A DNA stretch of 64,000 nt from Spongilla lacustris. Its lineage: Eukaryota > Porifera > Demospongiae > Spongillida > Spongillidae. The notes beneath the pieces are model-generated. The model saw only the letters and a list, made by a program, of their open reading frames with translations, was not told where the DNA came from and searched no databases. Positions 35,566-46,009 of the stretch are shown here, in pieces. Positions within the stretch are counted from its first letter, which is position 1. Each line of letters starts with the position of its first letter. The stretch is from the NCBI GenBank assembly GCA_949361645.1, contig OX442416.1, forward strand, positions 15,514,674 through 15,578,673, read 5' to 3'. The translations under genes were made by a program, and so were the position numbers.

Positions 35566-37554
35566 CATGGCTAGCCTTTTCGGAGGGTTGGGTATCAAGC
35601 CTATATTTGTTAGTATTGTGGATATAATAGCACTACACTCGATCGCTATCAATAATTCTTGGTATACGCTAGTCTTGCTAGCCAGACGTACATGTACAAC
35701 ATCGAACTTCAATTGGACTGTGAACGAGGGACGCATGCTGGAAGTAAGACTTAGTATTACTATATACATGACCCCCAAAACGCGAAGGTCGAGCTGATAG
35801 AACGGCTGATGTGGAGTAGCTACCTCATAATAGGTATCACTACGAGAGTCGAGAGTACCCGGCTCGTTTAACGGTTAAGATGCACGGGCGATTCCGTCCC
35901 TATATATATATATATAATATTATTATAATTATATATTATATCTGCATATGCATCGCTCTGACGTTTACCACCACGACTGGCTTGTTTTTGATAACATACT
36001 AGAAGTTCACGGGGAGGTGTATTAATTTAGGACATTGCCTTCCATAAGAATTCACATATGCATGGGCGGTGATATCTCCCAGCTGGACTTTCCACTGTGT
36101 CCTGTTATGTATATGTATATCGTCGATCAATGGCTAGCCAAGGTCGCTCGCGCTCACTTCCATAGCAGTCTCGTTTCCAGACCTAATATACGCAGCTGCT
36201 CTGCTACGTATACGAGGTGAAGTCTGTCCTGTAGTATTTCTTTCCAACTCCGCCGGAATGTCGGCCAAGGTATACGACAAGGATGAACAGCCGTAAACGT
36301 ACTCGGAGAGTGGTTATAACTTATAAGTAGATCACATACATACACCTGTCTGTGTAATTTGCCCCTACAAATACTAAGCAATGGCACAGAAAAGGATGAT
36401 GAACAGATCAATGGCATGAAGGCACAGCTAGGTAGAACTACATGTATGTGTACTACCATGCATGTGAAACGTTTACACAAATCACCACATGCCACCATCC
36501 TAATTAAATAGGTGACCACAAAGATGTTGCATCAGCTACAATGTACATTCTGTTAATACCAGCCCTTCTTGAACCTTCCACAATTATCACACACAAACAC
36601 AACCAATAGATAACCAAAAAAATACACCATTACATACATCTGCAGAGCCATGCACATATAGCTGGACCACACAAAGTCTTCCATTTGAGTTGGGTGCTGA
36701 AGTGCTTTCACCAGGTGCATGTTGGAAGGGTGGCTGGCACAGTTCATGAGATGCAAAACTTTGAGTCCAGTCCTCCCTGGTCCATACCAGGTGGTCACGT
36801 AGGTAAGCCTCCTCTCCTGGCAGACAACTGGTGACTGTCCTGTGTGTACAATCAAACCCTCAGCCTCAGTTCTAAGGTAAAGGTGGACAATTGTAGCCAC
36901 TTTAAATTGGTCCTACATCTACATGCATGTAACACTCTCCTCAGTTTTTATAGACATCTTCACTTAATTTGATTCATATATATCCCAGTGGCTGCATCTG
37001 GGATGCGCTATCAAATTCCTTATCTCTAGGGAGAAGGCTTGTATTATCTTTCCCTTAAAACTGTCCCAACCAACGCTTACTCTTGTTCCACAAGGATATC
37101 TCCCATCCATGCATGAAACCAGGCTTGAAACGGCCTAGCTAGGACTTTAGAAGCTCTATATATTAGTATCCCAAGCCAACAAAAACCCAAACAATGAACA
37201 TACCAAATTTGCGCGCAGTGCGTTAAGCCTATGGGCATATTAACTTGCTAGAAAGTTGCCTGGATCATTTTAGTATCTTCTGAAATCTGTATAACTAACC
37301 TTCCTATCTTCAGTTCAGAGCAAAATGAAGAATAGTGATGAAAAATCATTATTAAAATAGCCATTTTCCATACATCTCTATGGGAATGTACTACATGTAA
37401 TTCTTCTGAGGAACCCAGCAGAAGGGGCTTAAAATTACACCAACCCAGTAGAGTGAAAGGTTTCTATGCTATCCATCATTTGAGTCCTGTAAATCATTAC
37501 TACCGGCTTTCTCTGTTATATGGCATTCAAAAATTAGCTTTATCCCATACATTC
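35566..37554. other. No supported gene
   Basis: A frame at 36553-36900 (minus, 115 aa) has one hydrophobic stretch and ends VCDNCGRFKKGWY, but I do not recognise it. A (TA)n-like run lies at 35900-35935. Confidence 0.35.
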
Positions 37555-37857
37555 CTATGGACGCGTGCGCGGGAAATGTGACGGACGTTTGCAAAATTGG
37601 CCAGGAATTGCTAATGAGCGTTCGAAATTTCTCGCAATGCCTAGCATCATCTCTTTGTGATGGAGCGCTTTGTGAAAAATAACCACGATTGTGAAGGAGG
37701 CGTTGACAATCAATGATGCTAGAAGCGACAATATCAGAAATATGACCTGGAATACGGTCAGCCAAGTCGAAAGCGACGATCCTGGAGTGAATGTACAACG
37801 GTCACTATTGTTGGTACTGTTGATAGCCTCCATGCATGAACCAACACAATTGGACAA
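37555..37857 (-). pseudogene. Rhodopsin-class receptor fragment, N-terminus and membrane segment 1
   Basis: The frame starts MSNCVGSCMEAINSTNNSDR with NST and NNS sequons, followed by a hydrophobic helix (TVFQVIFLILSLLASLIVNA) with an Asn in the class A position and a basic loop (FHKALHHKEMM). Similarity to a receptor ends there. On the minus strand it lies upstream of the segment 2-4 piece, so both probably come from one gene separated by about 2.4 kb of intron or inserted DNA. Confidence 0.55.
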
Positions 37858-37966
37858 AGGGGAGTTAAATTGGTGTCAGAAACCGTATTTCAGCTATCAC
37901 CATGGTGAGAAAAATTCCACACAATCGCGCTAAGAAAGGTCGTGTCGTCACTCTAGAGTCTCTACA

Positions 37967-37992
37967 AGGGGGGGGGGGGGGGGGGGGGGGGG
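37967..37992. repeat. Poly-G tract
   Basis: A run of about 26 G is followed by GATGTTCCGTATGGATGCCC. It is the complement of the poly-C tracts found in the short elements. Confidence 0.9.
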
Positions 37993-38049
37993 ATGTTCCG
38001 TATGGATGCCCAACTGACCGGTTATGTAACCGCCTAACTGGACAGCCGG

Positions 38050-38670
38050 GCAATTTTTAGTCCCCAACACAGAAACTGCATTGCCACGTTGGACGGCAAC
38101 TGAGAGTCTCTGAGTCTCTGAGTGAGGTATGCAAAGGAGTTGACTTCTCCAGACACCTGCCTCAATCATGTCCCAACTCTTTCAGGAACTTAGTTGCCCT
38201 TGGTCCAGTTGTCTCTATTGCCACTGGAGTGAAAAAGTGGCATGATTCAAGGTCACCGTGTTTATATTTTTGCATCTTCTTTTCTTTTGCCTGTTGAGCA
38301 ACTGCGCATGCTCCACCTAACTTTGCAGCAATTGTGGAGTAAGATGGTGCAAAAGTATCTGGACACGTTGCATCCCACACCAGAAGTTGCCACACTTCCA
38401 AGGGACTATATTTGTACGTTATTACATGTACATGTAATAACATATTGTCAGTTATGTAATCGTGGCGTCGGCAAGCCTTTAGCATATGCATGTTGCCGAT
38501 CGAGCTGTTTGTAGAATTTGACTAACAAATCATATTCACAATACCATCGGGAATTTGTTATATATATATGAGCGAGGTCAATTTTAAATATACCCAATAG
38601 TAGGGACTACAACTATATTAAAACCTTTGGTGCGACCTCAATTTGCTGCGTGGGCGAAATTGAGGCGGCA
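38050..38670. repeat. Segmental duplicate of 18725-19060, interrupted
   Basis: The left part (38060-38103, TCCCCAACACAGAAACTGCA) and right part (38387-38670, CACTTCCAAGGGACTATATT onward) match the 18.7-19.06 kb copy. The 280 bases between them are an insertion that carries a retroelement fragment. Compared with 18.7 kb, this copy also has an extra AAGCCTTTAGCATATGCATG near 38475. Confidence 0.8.
38165..38400 (-). pseudogene. Retroelement C-terminal fragment (LVWDATCPDT type)
   Basis: The minus frame reads VWQLLVWDATCPDTFAPSYS, then AKLGGACAVAQQAKEKKMQK and SCHFFTPVAIETTGPRATKF with LKELGHD and a stop. The WDATCxDTxAPS block followed by an Ala-rich helix and FxPVAIET resembles the C-terminal nuclease-like region of the retroelements seen at 17.8, 47.3 and 61.1 kb, but as a separate subfamily. 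It is the insert that splits the 38 kb duplicate. Confidence 0.55.
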
Positions 38671-38749
38671 CACAATTAACATACGTGTCTCTAACCTCGT
38701 CCCCAGGCCATATATATATATATATATATGTATAATTATATATATATAT

Positions 38750-40540
38750 ATCAGGACCCAAGGTAGTGGGTCCTATGTAGGATTGGCTTCGGATTTGCTT
38801 AGGTGGGCGTGATTTTGGATCGAGCGTTTTAAAACGGTAACGAAGCGTTGCCTTTACTCGCCAGCTCGTATATAATCCATCACAAACATGACTGATGTGC
38901 ACATATAACGTGAGCTTCGCTAAACAGTGCAGTTTACCTTGAGCGACAAGTCGGCGCCTAAATTCCGCCATTTAATTTTTCGTTCTTCTTCCGTTCATCA
39001 CGTAGAACTCGCGACAGGAACGTCGTAAGAGGACTAGATTAGCTTCAAAAAGGTGCATTTGATTTCCAAACGTGCCCTTTCATACAAATAAGACCTAAAG
39101 TTGTTAGTTGGTGATGAAATGCCGTGAAATCACCCAAGTAGGTGCAATTCATTATCGGTGAAATTTCTCGTTGCCTAGCAGTATGCAATATATGACGCTA
39201 CACACGCGCCTTAATTTACTGTTGCCAGGCTACGCACACAGCTGCAGATACGTTTGCAACAGGCGGTTCTAATTCAGCAAAGGTGACCAAGCCAAAGAAG
39301 ACGGCTTGTTAACAAGGAGAACTCTGAGTTTAAGAGATCCGAAGAACAATGGTAGGCCTATCAATAAAATTAAAAAGAGGCCTATATACTCAGATTACCC
39401 GATACTAATTAGAGGAATCTACATGTACGTATCCTATGCATTGCAAGATTTGCAACGAATATACTAAGCCATATATAATATTGACTGAACACTCCTGGCA
39501 GGGAAAAAAAATTAGGGGAACAAGTAAATCAAAAACATCTCTATCGAGAAAGTGATTGGTGGTATGTAGGATTGGTGGTGCAAAAAGCAAGGAAACAAGG
39601 TACAGTATGTTAAAGTGAGGTTTGGTAGGATCCTACAACATAACAGTCCTACATTTGCAAATAGGCATCTTCATTTTCAAATATCAGGACTGTGAGTTGT
39701 AGGATCCTACCAAACCTCACTTTAACATACTGTACCTTGTTTCCTTGCTTTTTGCACCACCAATCCTACATACCACCAATCACTTTCTCGATAGAGAAGT
39801 TTTTGATTTACTTGCATATAATTATAATATATATAATATATTATATCAGGACCCACGGTAGTGGGCCCTATGTAGGATTGGCTTCGTGGGCGTGGCTTTG
39901 GATCGAGCGTTTAAAACGGTAACGAAGCGTTGCCTTTACTCGCCAGCTCGCATATAATCCATCACAAACTTGACAGATATGCATATATAACGTGAGCTTC
40001 GCTAATCAGTGCCCTTTACTTGGAGTGACAAATCAGTACCAAAATCCCGCCATTTAATTTTTGTTCATCTCCTCCTCCTTCCGTTCATCACGTATAACTT
40101 GCGACAGGAACGTCGTGAGATTAGCTTCAAAAAGTAGCATTTTATTTCCAAACGTGCCCTTTCATAAAAATAAGACCTATCAGTAGTTGTTAGCTGGTGA
40201 TGAAATGCCGTGAAATGACCCAAGCAGGTGCAATTCGTGATTGATGAAAATTCTCGGTTGCCTAGCAGTATGTAATATGACGCCACGCACGCGTCTTAAT
40301 TTACTGTTGCCAGGCTACGCAAAATTGTAAGCAGCTGCAATGCAGGCGGTTCTAATTCAGCAAAGGTGACCAAGCCAAAGAAAACAGCTCGTTAACAAAG
40401 AGAACACTGAGTTTAAAATATCCCGGCGAAGAACAAAGGTAGGCCTATCAATTAAATTAAAAAGAGGCCTATATACTCAGATACTAATAAGAGGAATCTA
40501 AGCATTGCAACAAATACACTAAGCCATATATAATATTGCC
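38750..40540 (+). repeat. Direct duplication, about 0.7 kb units around a hairpin
   Basis: Unit 1 (about 38750-39500) and unit 2 (about 39843-40540) share TATCAGGACCCANGGTAGTG, GATCGAGCGTTTTAAAACGG, CGTTGCCTTTACTCGCCAGC, GCTAATTCAGCAAAGGTGACC-like text and AAAAAGAGGCCTATATACTC in order. Small deletions separate them. Between them lies the palindrome 39520-39815. Confidence 0.8.
39520..39815. mobile_element. Near-perfect palindrome, arms about 120 bp
   Basis: CAAGTAAATCAAAAACATCT at the left pairs with the complement at the right end, and the arms (39520-39640, 39695-39815) remain almost perfect through GGTTTGGTAGGATCCTAC. The 55-base loop contains ACAGTCCTACATTTGC. It looks like a fold-back MITE inserted in the spacer of the direct duplication; a target duplication was not fixed. 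Confidence 0.75.
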
Positions 40541-40675
40541 GGTGTCACGGAATAGATTATCCCCAAAAATTCATCCCCCGGATAATCTATTCTGGAAAGA
40601 TTATCCCCTAGGATAAATTATTCCGAAATAGTTTATCATCCCTTGGAATAGATTAACCCCCTTCATAAAATGCTC
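40539..40675 (+). mobile_element. Ginger1-like left end B (GGATAATCTATTCC words)
   Basis: CCGG (40539-40542) is followed by TGTCACGGAATAGATTATCC and by repeated words GGATAATCTATTC, AAGATTATCCCCTAGGATAA and GGAATAGATTA. The palindromic-word layout and CCGG plus TGTCA border match elements A and C. It stands directly upstream of the integrase-type frame at 40680, as expected for the 5' terminus of a Ginger1 element. The matching right end was not identified with certainty. Confidence 0.65.
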
Positions 40676-40679
40676 ACTC

Positions 40680-41072
40680 GTGTCCATTATAAAAGAATAC
40701 GACGAAATTGTTCGTTTCCTTGAGAGCAAAGACAGTGAGCAGCGAAATTGGCCTCGGGATGTGTTGGAGTCAAAAGATGTCAAAGATGCTAAAAGGGCTT
40801 ATCGACAGAAATGTGAGGGTTTCATAACCGAAGATGGCTTGCTTTTCAAGACAAAAAGGCGGAAGAAAGGGCTGATGTCTGTACAGGAGGAAGAAAGGTA
40901 TCGAGTTGTTACGGTTGACGAGAAGGTTAGACTCGTTCACAAAGATACAGCAGGCGGTCACTTTGGAGTTCATAAAACGTACGTTGTATTATACGTTGTG
41001 AATTGGTTTCACTATAGGAATTACTACATAAACAATTTTTTTGGAATCCACACAGTGAAGACATACACATAG
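40680..41072 (+). pseudogene. Ginger1-type transposase N-terminal part (integrase zinc-binding domain)
   Basis: The frame begins MSIIKEYDEIVRFLESKDSE and continues to KCEGFITEDGLLFKTKRRKK, then RYRVVTVDEKVRLVHKDTAG with GHFGVHKT. This matches the lead and first half of the His2Cys2 domain that precedes the DDE core in Gypsy-type integrases; the Cys pair and core are absent. After GVHKT the sequence loses similarity at an ACGTACGT that could be a splice donor. Its place 5 bp after end B supports a Ginger1 origin. Downstream pieces at 41360-41650 (including DLQNLVKSGVFDVYIQGKRD) are open but unrecognised. Confidence 0.6.
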
Positions 41073-42108
41073 AACAGTTTATTGCCTAAGTTCAATACAC
41101 CACTGCCTGAGGAAATTAGTCCAGTACTGTTGATCCTTTACCTGAAAGGTGCTCTTATGAAAAACATGCTAAGAATTTAAACTTTGGAAGAAACCACTTC
41201 CAGCATTCGTAGACAGGTAAACGTTTTAAAAAAATGGATATTGATCAGCTGAACATCACCATGCAGGGATCAGCACTTGTCCTTTGAAGACCTTGTACAA
41301 TCTTGCCATGATTATGAGGTTAGAATGTGTATATGTACTGTTACTAACATGCACATCACTTGTTAGGAACATCTGCGGCTGATTTGCAAAACCTTGTGAA
41401 GTCAGGCGTCTTTGATGTTTACATTCAAGGAAAGCGTGATGGAGTGTTTAGCTCAATAAATCCTACTGAGCTTAAGTCTCTCTTTAGAAAGTGCCCATCA
41501 TTAACTGCAAAGTGGTATGCTGTAGTTATGCTTAGAAACTGTTAAATTCTTCATGAGGGTTGATGCAGTTCAGCACTTTTTGTATGGAATTGCAATTGAT
41601 GAGGGATATGGAGGCAACAGAGCAAACATCCTTGCCTGGGATGTTATGTACTCAGATGTAATCTATTCAGATGTTAATTATACATAATGCTTTTAATTTA
41701 ATGTTTCTGTCACTTATAGCTGATAATTTCAATTATTTCCAAGAGCAATTAAATGAATTATGAAGAAGCAGTATTATATTATGTGGACAACCTTTTGAAC
41801 TGAAAGCTTGGATTGTTATTGAACCTTGAATAATATGCAGTAATTCCATGCAAGAAGCCCTTTATTATCACATGCACATCAGCAGCAGATAAAAAAATTA
41901 TGTGGAGAACTTTAACTCACACACGGAGCGAAGTACGATGCACCAGCAGTGCTCTATATATAGCTGAGCCGTATTAAACGTGTTAGTGGAATAGTGTAAT
42001 AGATCAATTCAAAATAAGAGTCAATGTTGCCTCCAGATTATGTTTTTACTTCTGATATCAGTGGTACACACGTATAGCATACCCAGTATACACACACGTA
42101 CATATAAG
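41073..42108. other. Unassigned relic sequence downstream of the transposase fragment
   Basis: Short open segments at 41360-41545 (FSSINPTELKSLFRKCPSL) and about 41555-41650 (VDAVQHFLYGIAIDEGYGGN) look like decayed coding sequence, perhaps of the same element, but no domain is recognised. Bases 41650-42108 are AT-rich. Confidence 0.35.
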
Positions 42109-42111
<3 letters not shown>

Positions 42112-42192
<81 letters not shown>

Positions 42193-42210
42193 GAGAGAGA
42201 GAGACGAGAG

Positions 42211-42307
<97 letters not shown>

Positions 42308-42309
42308 AG

Positions 42310-42343
<34 letters not shown>

Positions 42344-42588
42344 AGAGAAGAGAGAGAGAGGAGAGAGGGAGAGGGAGAGGGAGAGGAGNNNNNNNNNNNN
42401 NNNNNNNNNNNNNNNNNNNNNNNNNNNNNNNNNNNNNNNNNNNNNNNNNNNNNNNNNNNNNNNNNNNNNNNNNNNNNNNNNNNNNNNNNNNNNNNNNNNN
42501 NNNNNNNNNNNNNNNNNNNNNNNNNNNNNNNNNNNNNNNNNNNNNNNNNNNNNNNNNNNNNNNNNNNNNNNNNNNNNNNNNNNNNNNN
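42112..42588. repeat. (GA)n microsatellite ending in a 200-N gap
   Basis: About 275 bases of GA/GGGAGA units precede 200 N (42389-42588). Frames here read Arg-Glu or Ser-Leu strings and are not genes. Confidence 0.95.
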
Positions 42589-43723
42589 TAAATGCATCAT
42601 TTATAGAATTAGCAGTTAAAGTTTAGAGAAGTACACAGCAAATCCAATAAACTATGCCGCTCGCAAAGTGGACGTCTGTATGTTGGAAATGATGCAGGAG
42701 TCTAGGAGCATGCGCCAATACGTGTGCAGGCACTTCGATGAGTTTCCTGCAGCAGTGAGAGAAATCAGTAATATGCAACGCAATTAATATTCATCATCTC
42801 TATACGTTAAAAGACTAACCCCAGCTTGAAGATATTCCCATAGGCGATCAAAGTAGTGTTCAGCATAAAATGCGCACTGTGCATAAATTAGGTGACGTGA
42901 TTCAAGTACACAATGCGTATAACTCGTTTATAAAAACTTACGATCCCAGGAATCGGGAACGGGCCGGTGTCGTAGGCATGGTTGTCCCCCCCGCAAAATG
43001 TCCCCCCGGACATTCATGCCTAGGCACCGCTGTCCCCCGGACACTCGTTCCTAGGCACCAATGTCCCCCGGACAATTATGCCTAGGCATATATGTCCGCA
43101 GGGGACATTTATGCCTAGGCATAATTGTCCTACCCTAGGCACCAGTGTCCCCCCATGGGGGGACACTGGTGCCTAGGATAGAATGTCCTACACTTTAAAT
43201 ACAGGCCTGGAATGTACAAGCGTAAGTATAATACAACCAAATCGGATCGATATACATGCGTTAGTCGTTTTATACGTGCATGTATTAGCAAACGTCATGC
43301 ATGCCATGATATATCTTAATACATTTACATGCGTCTGCGTGCCCGCTCGGTTGTGTGCAGAGCAGCTAATTATTTATTACTAAAGGCTCTCATTTCAAGG
43401 AAAGGCATTCTTGTGTAAATGTTTACAAATGTAAATCGTATATATGAAAATTCGTGTGCATGCAAGTATCCGCGTGAGGTCATAAAATAATGATTGGTAC
43501 CATATGCATATCATGATATCACACAAAAAAAAAAACATGCTTCATGTGTCAGACAGATATTTGCTGCATGCAGTGCAGAGCCATTTGCCTTGTAAACACC
43601 TTTGCCAACTGACTCTTGAACTTTGTACGATTTTTCTTTGCTGGAAGTAAGTGAACACCCAATATCAAAGTTACAGTCATGCTTCTATACATGGTGGTCG
43701 CATGCATATATCTATACAACGAT

Positions 43724-43993
43724 CAGGAGCATATCCATAGAGGTTTCCGTGTTACCTGAAACCCCCCCCCCCCCCCCCCAATAGAATAATATTTACAAAA
43801 CTTAATTGATACTAACCTTCCCTCCTCCCCCCACTTGTATTAATGAGGCCTACCCTCCCCTCTCCGCTCTTATTTGGCCTATCGCAAGAGTGCATGATCC
43901 CCCCCCCCCCCCCCCCCCTCCCCCCTCCCCCGCTCGTATTCGATTGACGTGCAATGTTAATAGGTTTGAAATTCTGGATACGCGCCAGGCCTG
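43724..43993. mobile_element. Poly-C-bearing short element nested in element C, 5-bp duplication ACGAT
   Basis: Ends CAGGAGCATATCCATAG and TTCTGGATACGCGCCAGGCCTG-type complement form an imperfect inverted repeat. ACGAT flanks both sides (43719-43723, 43994-43998). Two C runs lie inside. It interrupts the decayed Ginger1 transposase just after the ACHASPQG block, so it inserted after the transposase. Confidence 0.8.
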
Positions 43994-43998
43994 ACGAT

Positions 43999-44302
43999 TT
44001 TCCTTGTGGTGAAGCGTGGCAAGCTATCATTATTCTTTCCTGCTCTTCTTTCGATTTGATCACTGTTGATCGCCACTCATATCTTGGAACAATTTGTAAA
44101 TAAAGAGCGCCATTGTCAACTTTGTAATTTCCACGCGCTTTCGTCTAAAAGAACGTTTCTGATATTTTGAACATCCAACTGGCCTGGATACCTTCCTTTT
44201 AACAAGAACTGAGTTCAAAACGATTTCGTCGTCCATGGCCAGAAACACTCGCTGTTCTAAAAGGAAACCTCCACGGACGCGTGCGAACATTAGTTTATAC
44301 AC
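43999..44302 (-). pseudogene. Ginger1-type transposase N-terminal relic in element C
   Basis: On the minus strand the readable pieces are MDDEIVLNSVLVKRKVSRPV with GCSKYQKRSFRRK, then after a frame change NYKVDNGALYLQIVPRYEWR and VIKSKEEQERIMIACHASPQ. This order (tyrosine-rich lead, basic FRRK segment, xxxDGALY strand, then ACHxSPxG of the zinc-binding domain) is that of Gypsy/Ginger1 integrases. The next GHFG block is lost at the nested poly-C element. Confidence 0.65.
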
Positions 44303-44387
44303 GCATGAGGCAGAGCAGTTACGAGGATTGGAAGGCTAAGTGTTTGGTTGAACGTTTATGATAAACGAGAAAACGTGGAGGGGGGCT

Positions 44388-44575
44388 AGTTGGGCGTAGC
44401 CCGACCGTACCTTCGCGTATTGGAATGTCGGGTATACCTGGATTTGTACCCATGCATCTAATAGCGTATGTGGGCTGTATGTGATAATAGTATAGCCCAC
44501 ATACGCTATCAGATGTGTACAAATCCAGGTATAGGCTAGATACCCAATACGCGAAGGTCGGGCTATGGGCCAACT
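44388..44575. mobile_element. AGTTGGGCG palindromic MITE nested in element C
   Basis: The left arm AGTTGGGCGTAGCCCGACCG and the right arm CGGGCTATGGGCCAACT pair, and inner arms GATAGCGTATGTGGGC-type strings pair around 44480. It is the second copy of the element at 10726-10874. A G run follows directly. Confidence 0.75.
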
Positions 44576-44713
44576 AGAGGGGGGGGGGGGGGGGGGGGGG
44601 GGGGGACAGCTGTGCCTAGGAAAAAATGTCCGGCATGGGGGGACAATAATGCCTAGAGGGGACATTCATTCCTAGGCACCAGTGTCCGGGGGGACAGTCT
44701 TGCCTAGGCATGA

Positions 44714-45595
44714 ATGTCCGGGGGGACACTTTTTCCAGGGGGACAGCCATGCCTCCGACACCGGCTCTTTACTCATCGCCTGACGCTATATCTTGCATTT
44801 GGCGGCATATTGCTTTCGCTGGGTAACATACTTCAAGTAGTGCCCGTGGATCTGAATAAAGACGACCAATCCCTTGTGAGTGTGAGGGCGGGGTTGGAGG
44901 GCTTGTGCATATTTGCCGGCTTCTTTCGTCAGTACACTTTATTCCTCCAAACGCTCACCGTCGTGTGGATCTGTCTCTACATATTCGGGCTCGTAGTGCG
45001 CGAAAGGCAGCTCAGCCAGCTGAAGCACGAGCTTGTAGGAGTGACCACGATCGTCCTCGCACCGCTAATGTTCACTTGGGAACCGTTCATCACGAACTCG
45101 TACGGTCTGCGGGAAACGCGGTGTTGGATAGCCATCGACGACTGTAATAACGCCTACAATATCGCCTTTGCGTACCAGTTGGCCATCAACATGTTACCTA
45201 GCCTTTTCCTGACAATACTCAGCTTGAGCCTAATTGGCATGGCTGTATTTGTTGTGACCAAAAAAACTATCGGAAAGAATTTGGAACGTCACCACCGATT
45301 GGCAATAAAGGAGATTCTCCCGCTGACCTTGTACCCTTTTTTGTATCTAATGATCGTTGTGGGAAGAATTGTAGCTGTCCTCAGTGGCAAGTATGTTTAT
45401 TATGTGGCTGATGCGTCCATTGCATTGGAACAATTGAGTTCTTTTGCCGTCCCCTTATCCCTTCTGATACGAGTCAGTATACGACAAAGGCTATTCCACG
45501 GTCATCCGAACAAGTTGAGAGAAATGGAGCCACAAACGACAACTATGGTACCAGCTGATCGGGAAAAGACAGGTGAAGAAAAAGTCCAGGAGTAG
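44714..45595 (+). pseudogene. Seven-transmembrane receptor, copy 5 (5'-truncated, fused to a transposon end)
   Basis: Receptor sequence begins at CCGGCTCTTTACTCATCGCC (44761), the middle of the first intracellular loop, and runs to the normal C-terminus (EEKVQE). The first membrane segment and N-terminus are missing. The frame stays open upstream into the end of element C, giving MSGGTLFPGGQPCLRH before RLFTHRLTL, so 16 transposon-encoded residues replace about 76 receptor residues. Six membrane segments remain. It may be non-functional; it is closest to copy 2 in both coding and 3' flanking sequence. Confidence 0.8.
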
Positions 45596-46009
45596 GGGGA
45601 TACATGTACAGGCTTAAAGGCTAAAAGGAAATATAGGCTTTGATGCATGATAATAATTATAACTACTATTATTTTTTTATTTTATGTTACTGAGACTCAC
45701 AATGGATATAGGCTGTTACTGGTGAGAAAATCGGGAGAGACTTTATAGCTATAGCTGTTTGTAAGGCGTGTTTATCAATATAACATTCGATGCGCATAAA
45801 GTTTTATTATTGTAACGTATACCCGTATTTTCAGTTCGTTTCCACTCTCGCAAGAAAACATGAAAACCAAGAAATATACGCTTTTAGCATCAGGCGAACC
45901 ATTGAACGTATACATAACGTCAGTTATCAAGTTTGCAGTATTAATAATTGCGGAAATATGGCGACCGAAATGGCGACAACGGAGGTTCCAAAACCCAGTC
46001 TGTCCAAAG
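45596..46009. other. 3' flank of receptor copy 5
   Basis: The first 190 bases match the flank of copy 2 (GGATACATGTACAGGCTTAA). From about 45830 an insertion separates this from the rest of the shared flank, which resumes near 46540. A frame at 45790-46089 is unassigned. Confidence 0.5.

Larger units (their letters stand above)
42964..44764. mobile_element. Ginger1-like element C with CCGG target duplication
   Basis: The element spans 42968-44760 (1793 bp). It begins TGTCGTAGGCATGGTTGTCC and ends in the complement of TGTCGGAGGCATGGCTGTCC. CCGG lies on both sides (42964-42967 and 44761-44764). Both ends are filled with words such as TGTCCCCCGGACA and CCTAGGCA in inverted order (42985-43185, 44610-44750). 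Inside are a decayed transposase N-terminus on the minus strand, a poly-C element (43724-43993) and an AGTTGGGCG MITE (44388-44575). TGTNR ends, CCGG duplication and integrase-type protein are the published hallmarks of Ginger1. Confidence 0.85.

Noticed and set aside
35855..35910. tRNA-like string around GGTTAAGATGCACGGGCGATTCC
   Set aside because: No acceptor stem pairing, no anticodon arm and no proper B box could be drawn.
42058..42626. Arg-Glu and Ser-Leu frames of 145-180 codons
   Set aside because: They come from the (GA)n repeat and run through 200 N.
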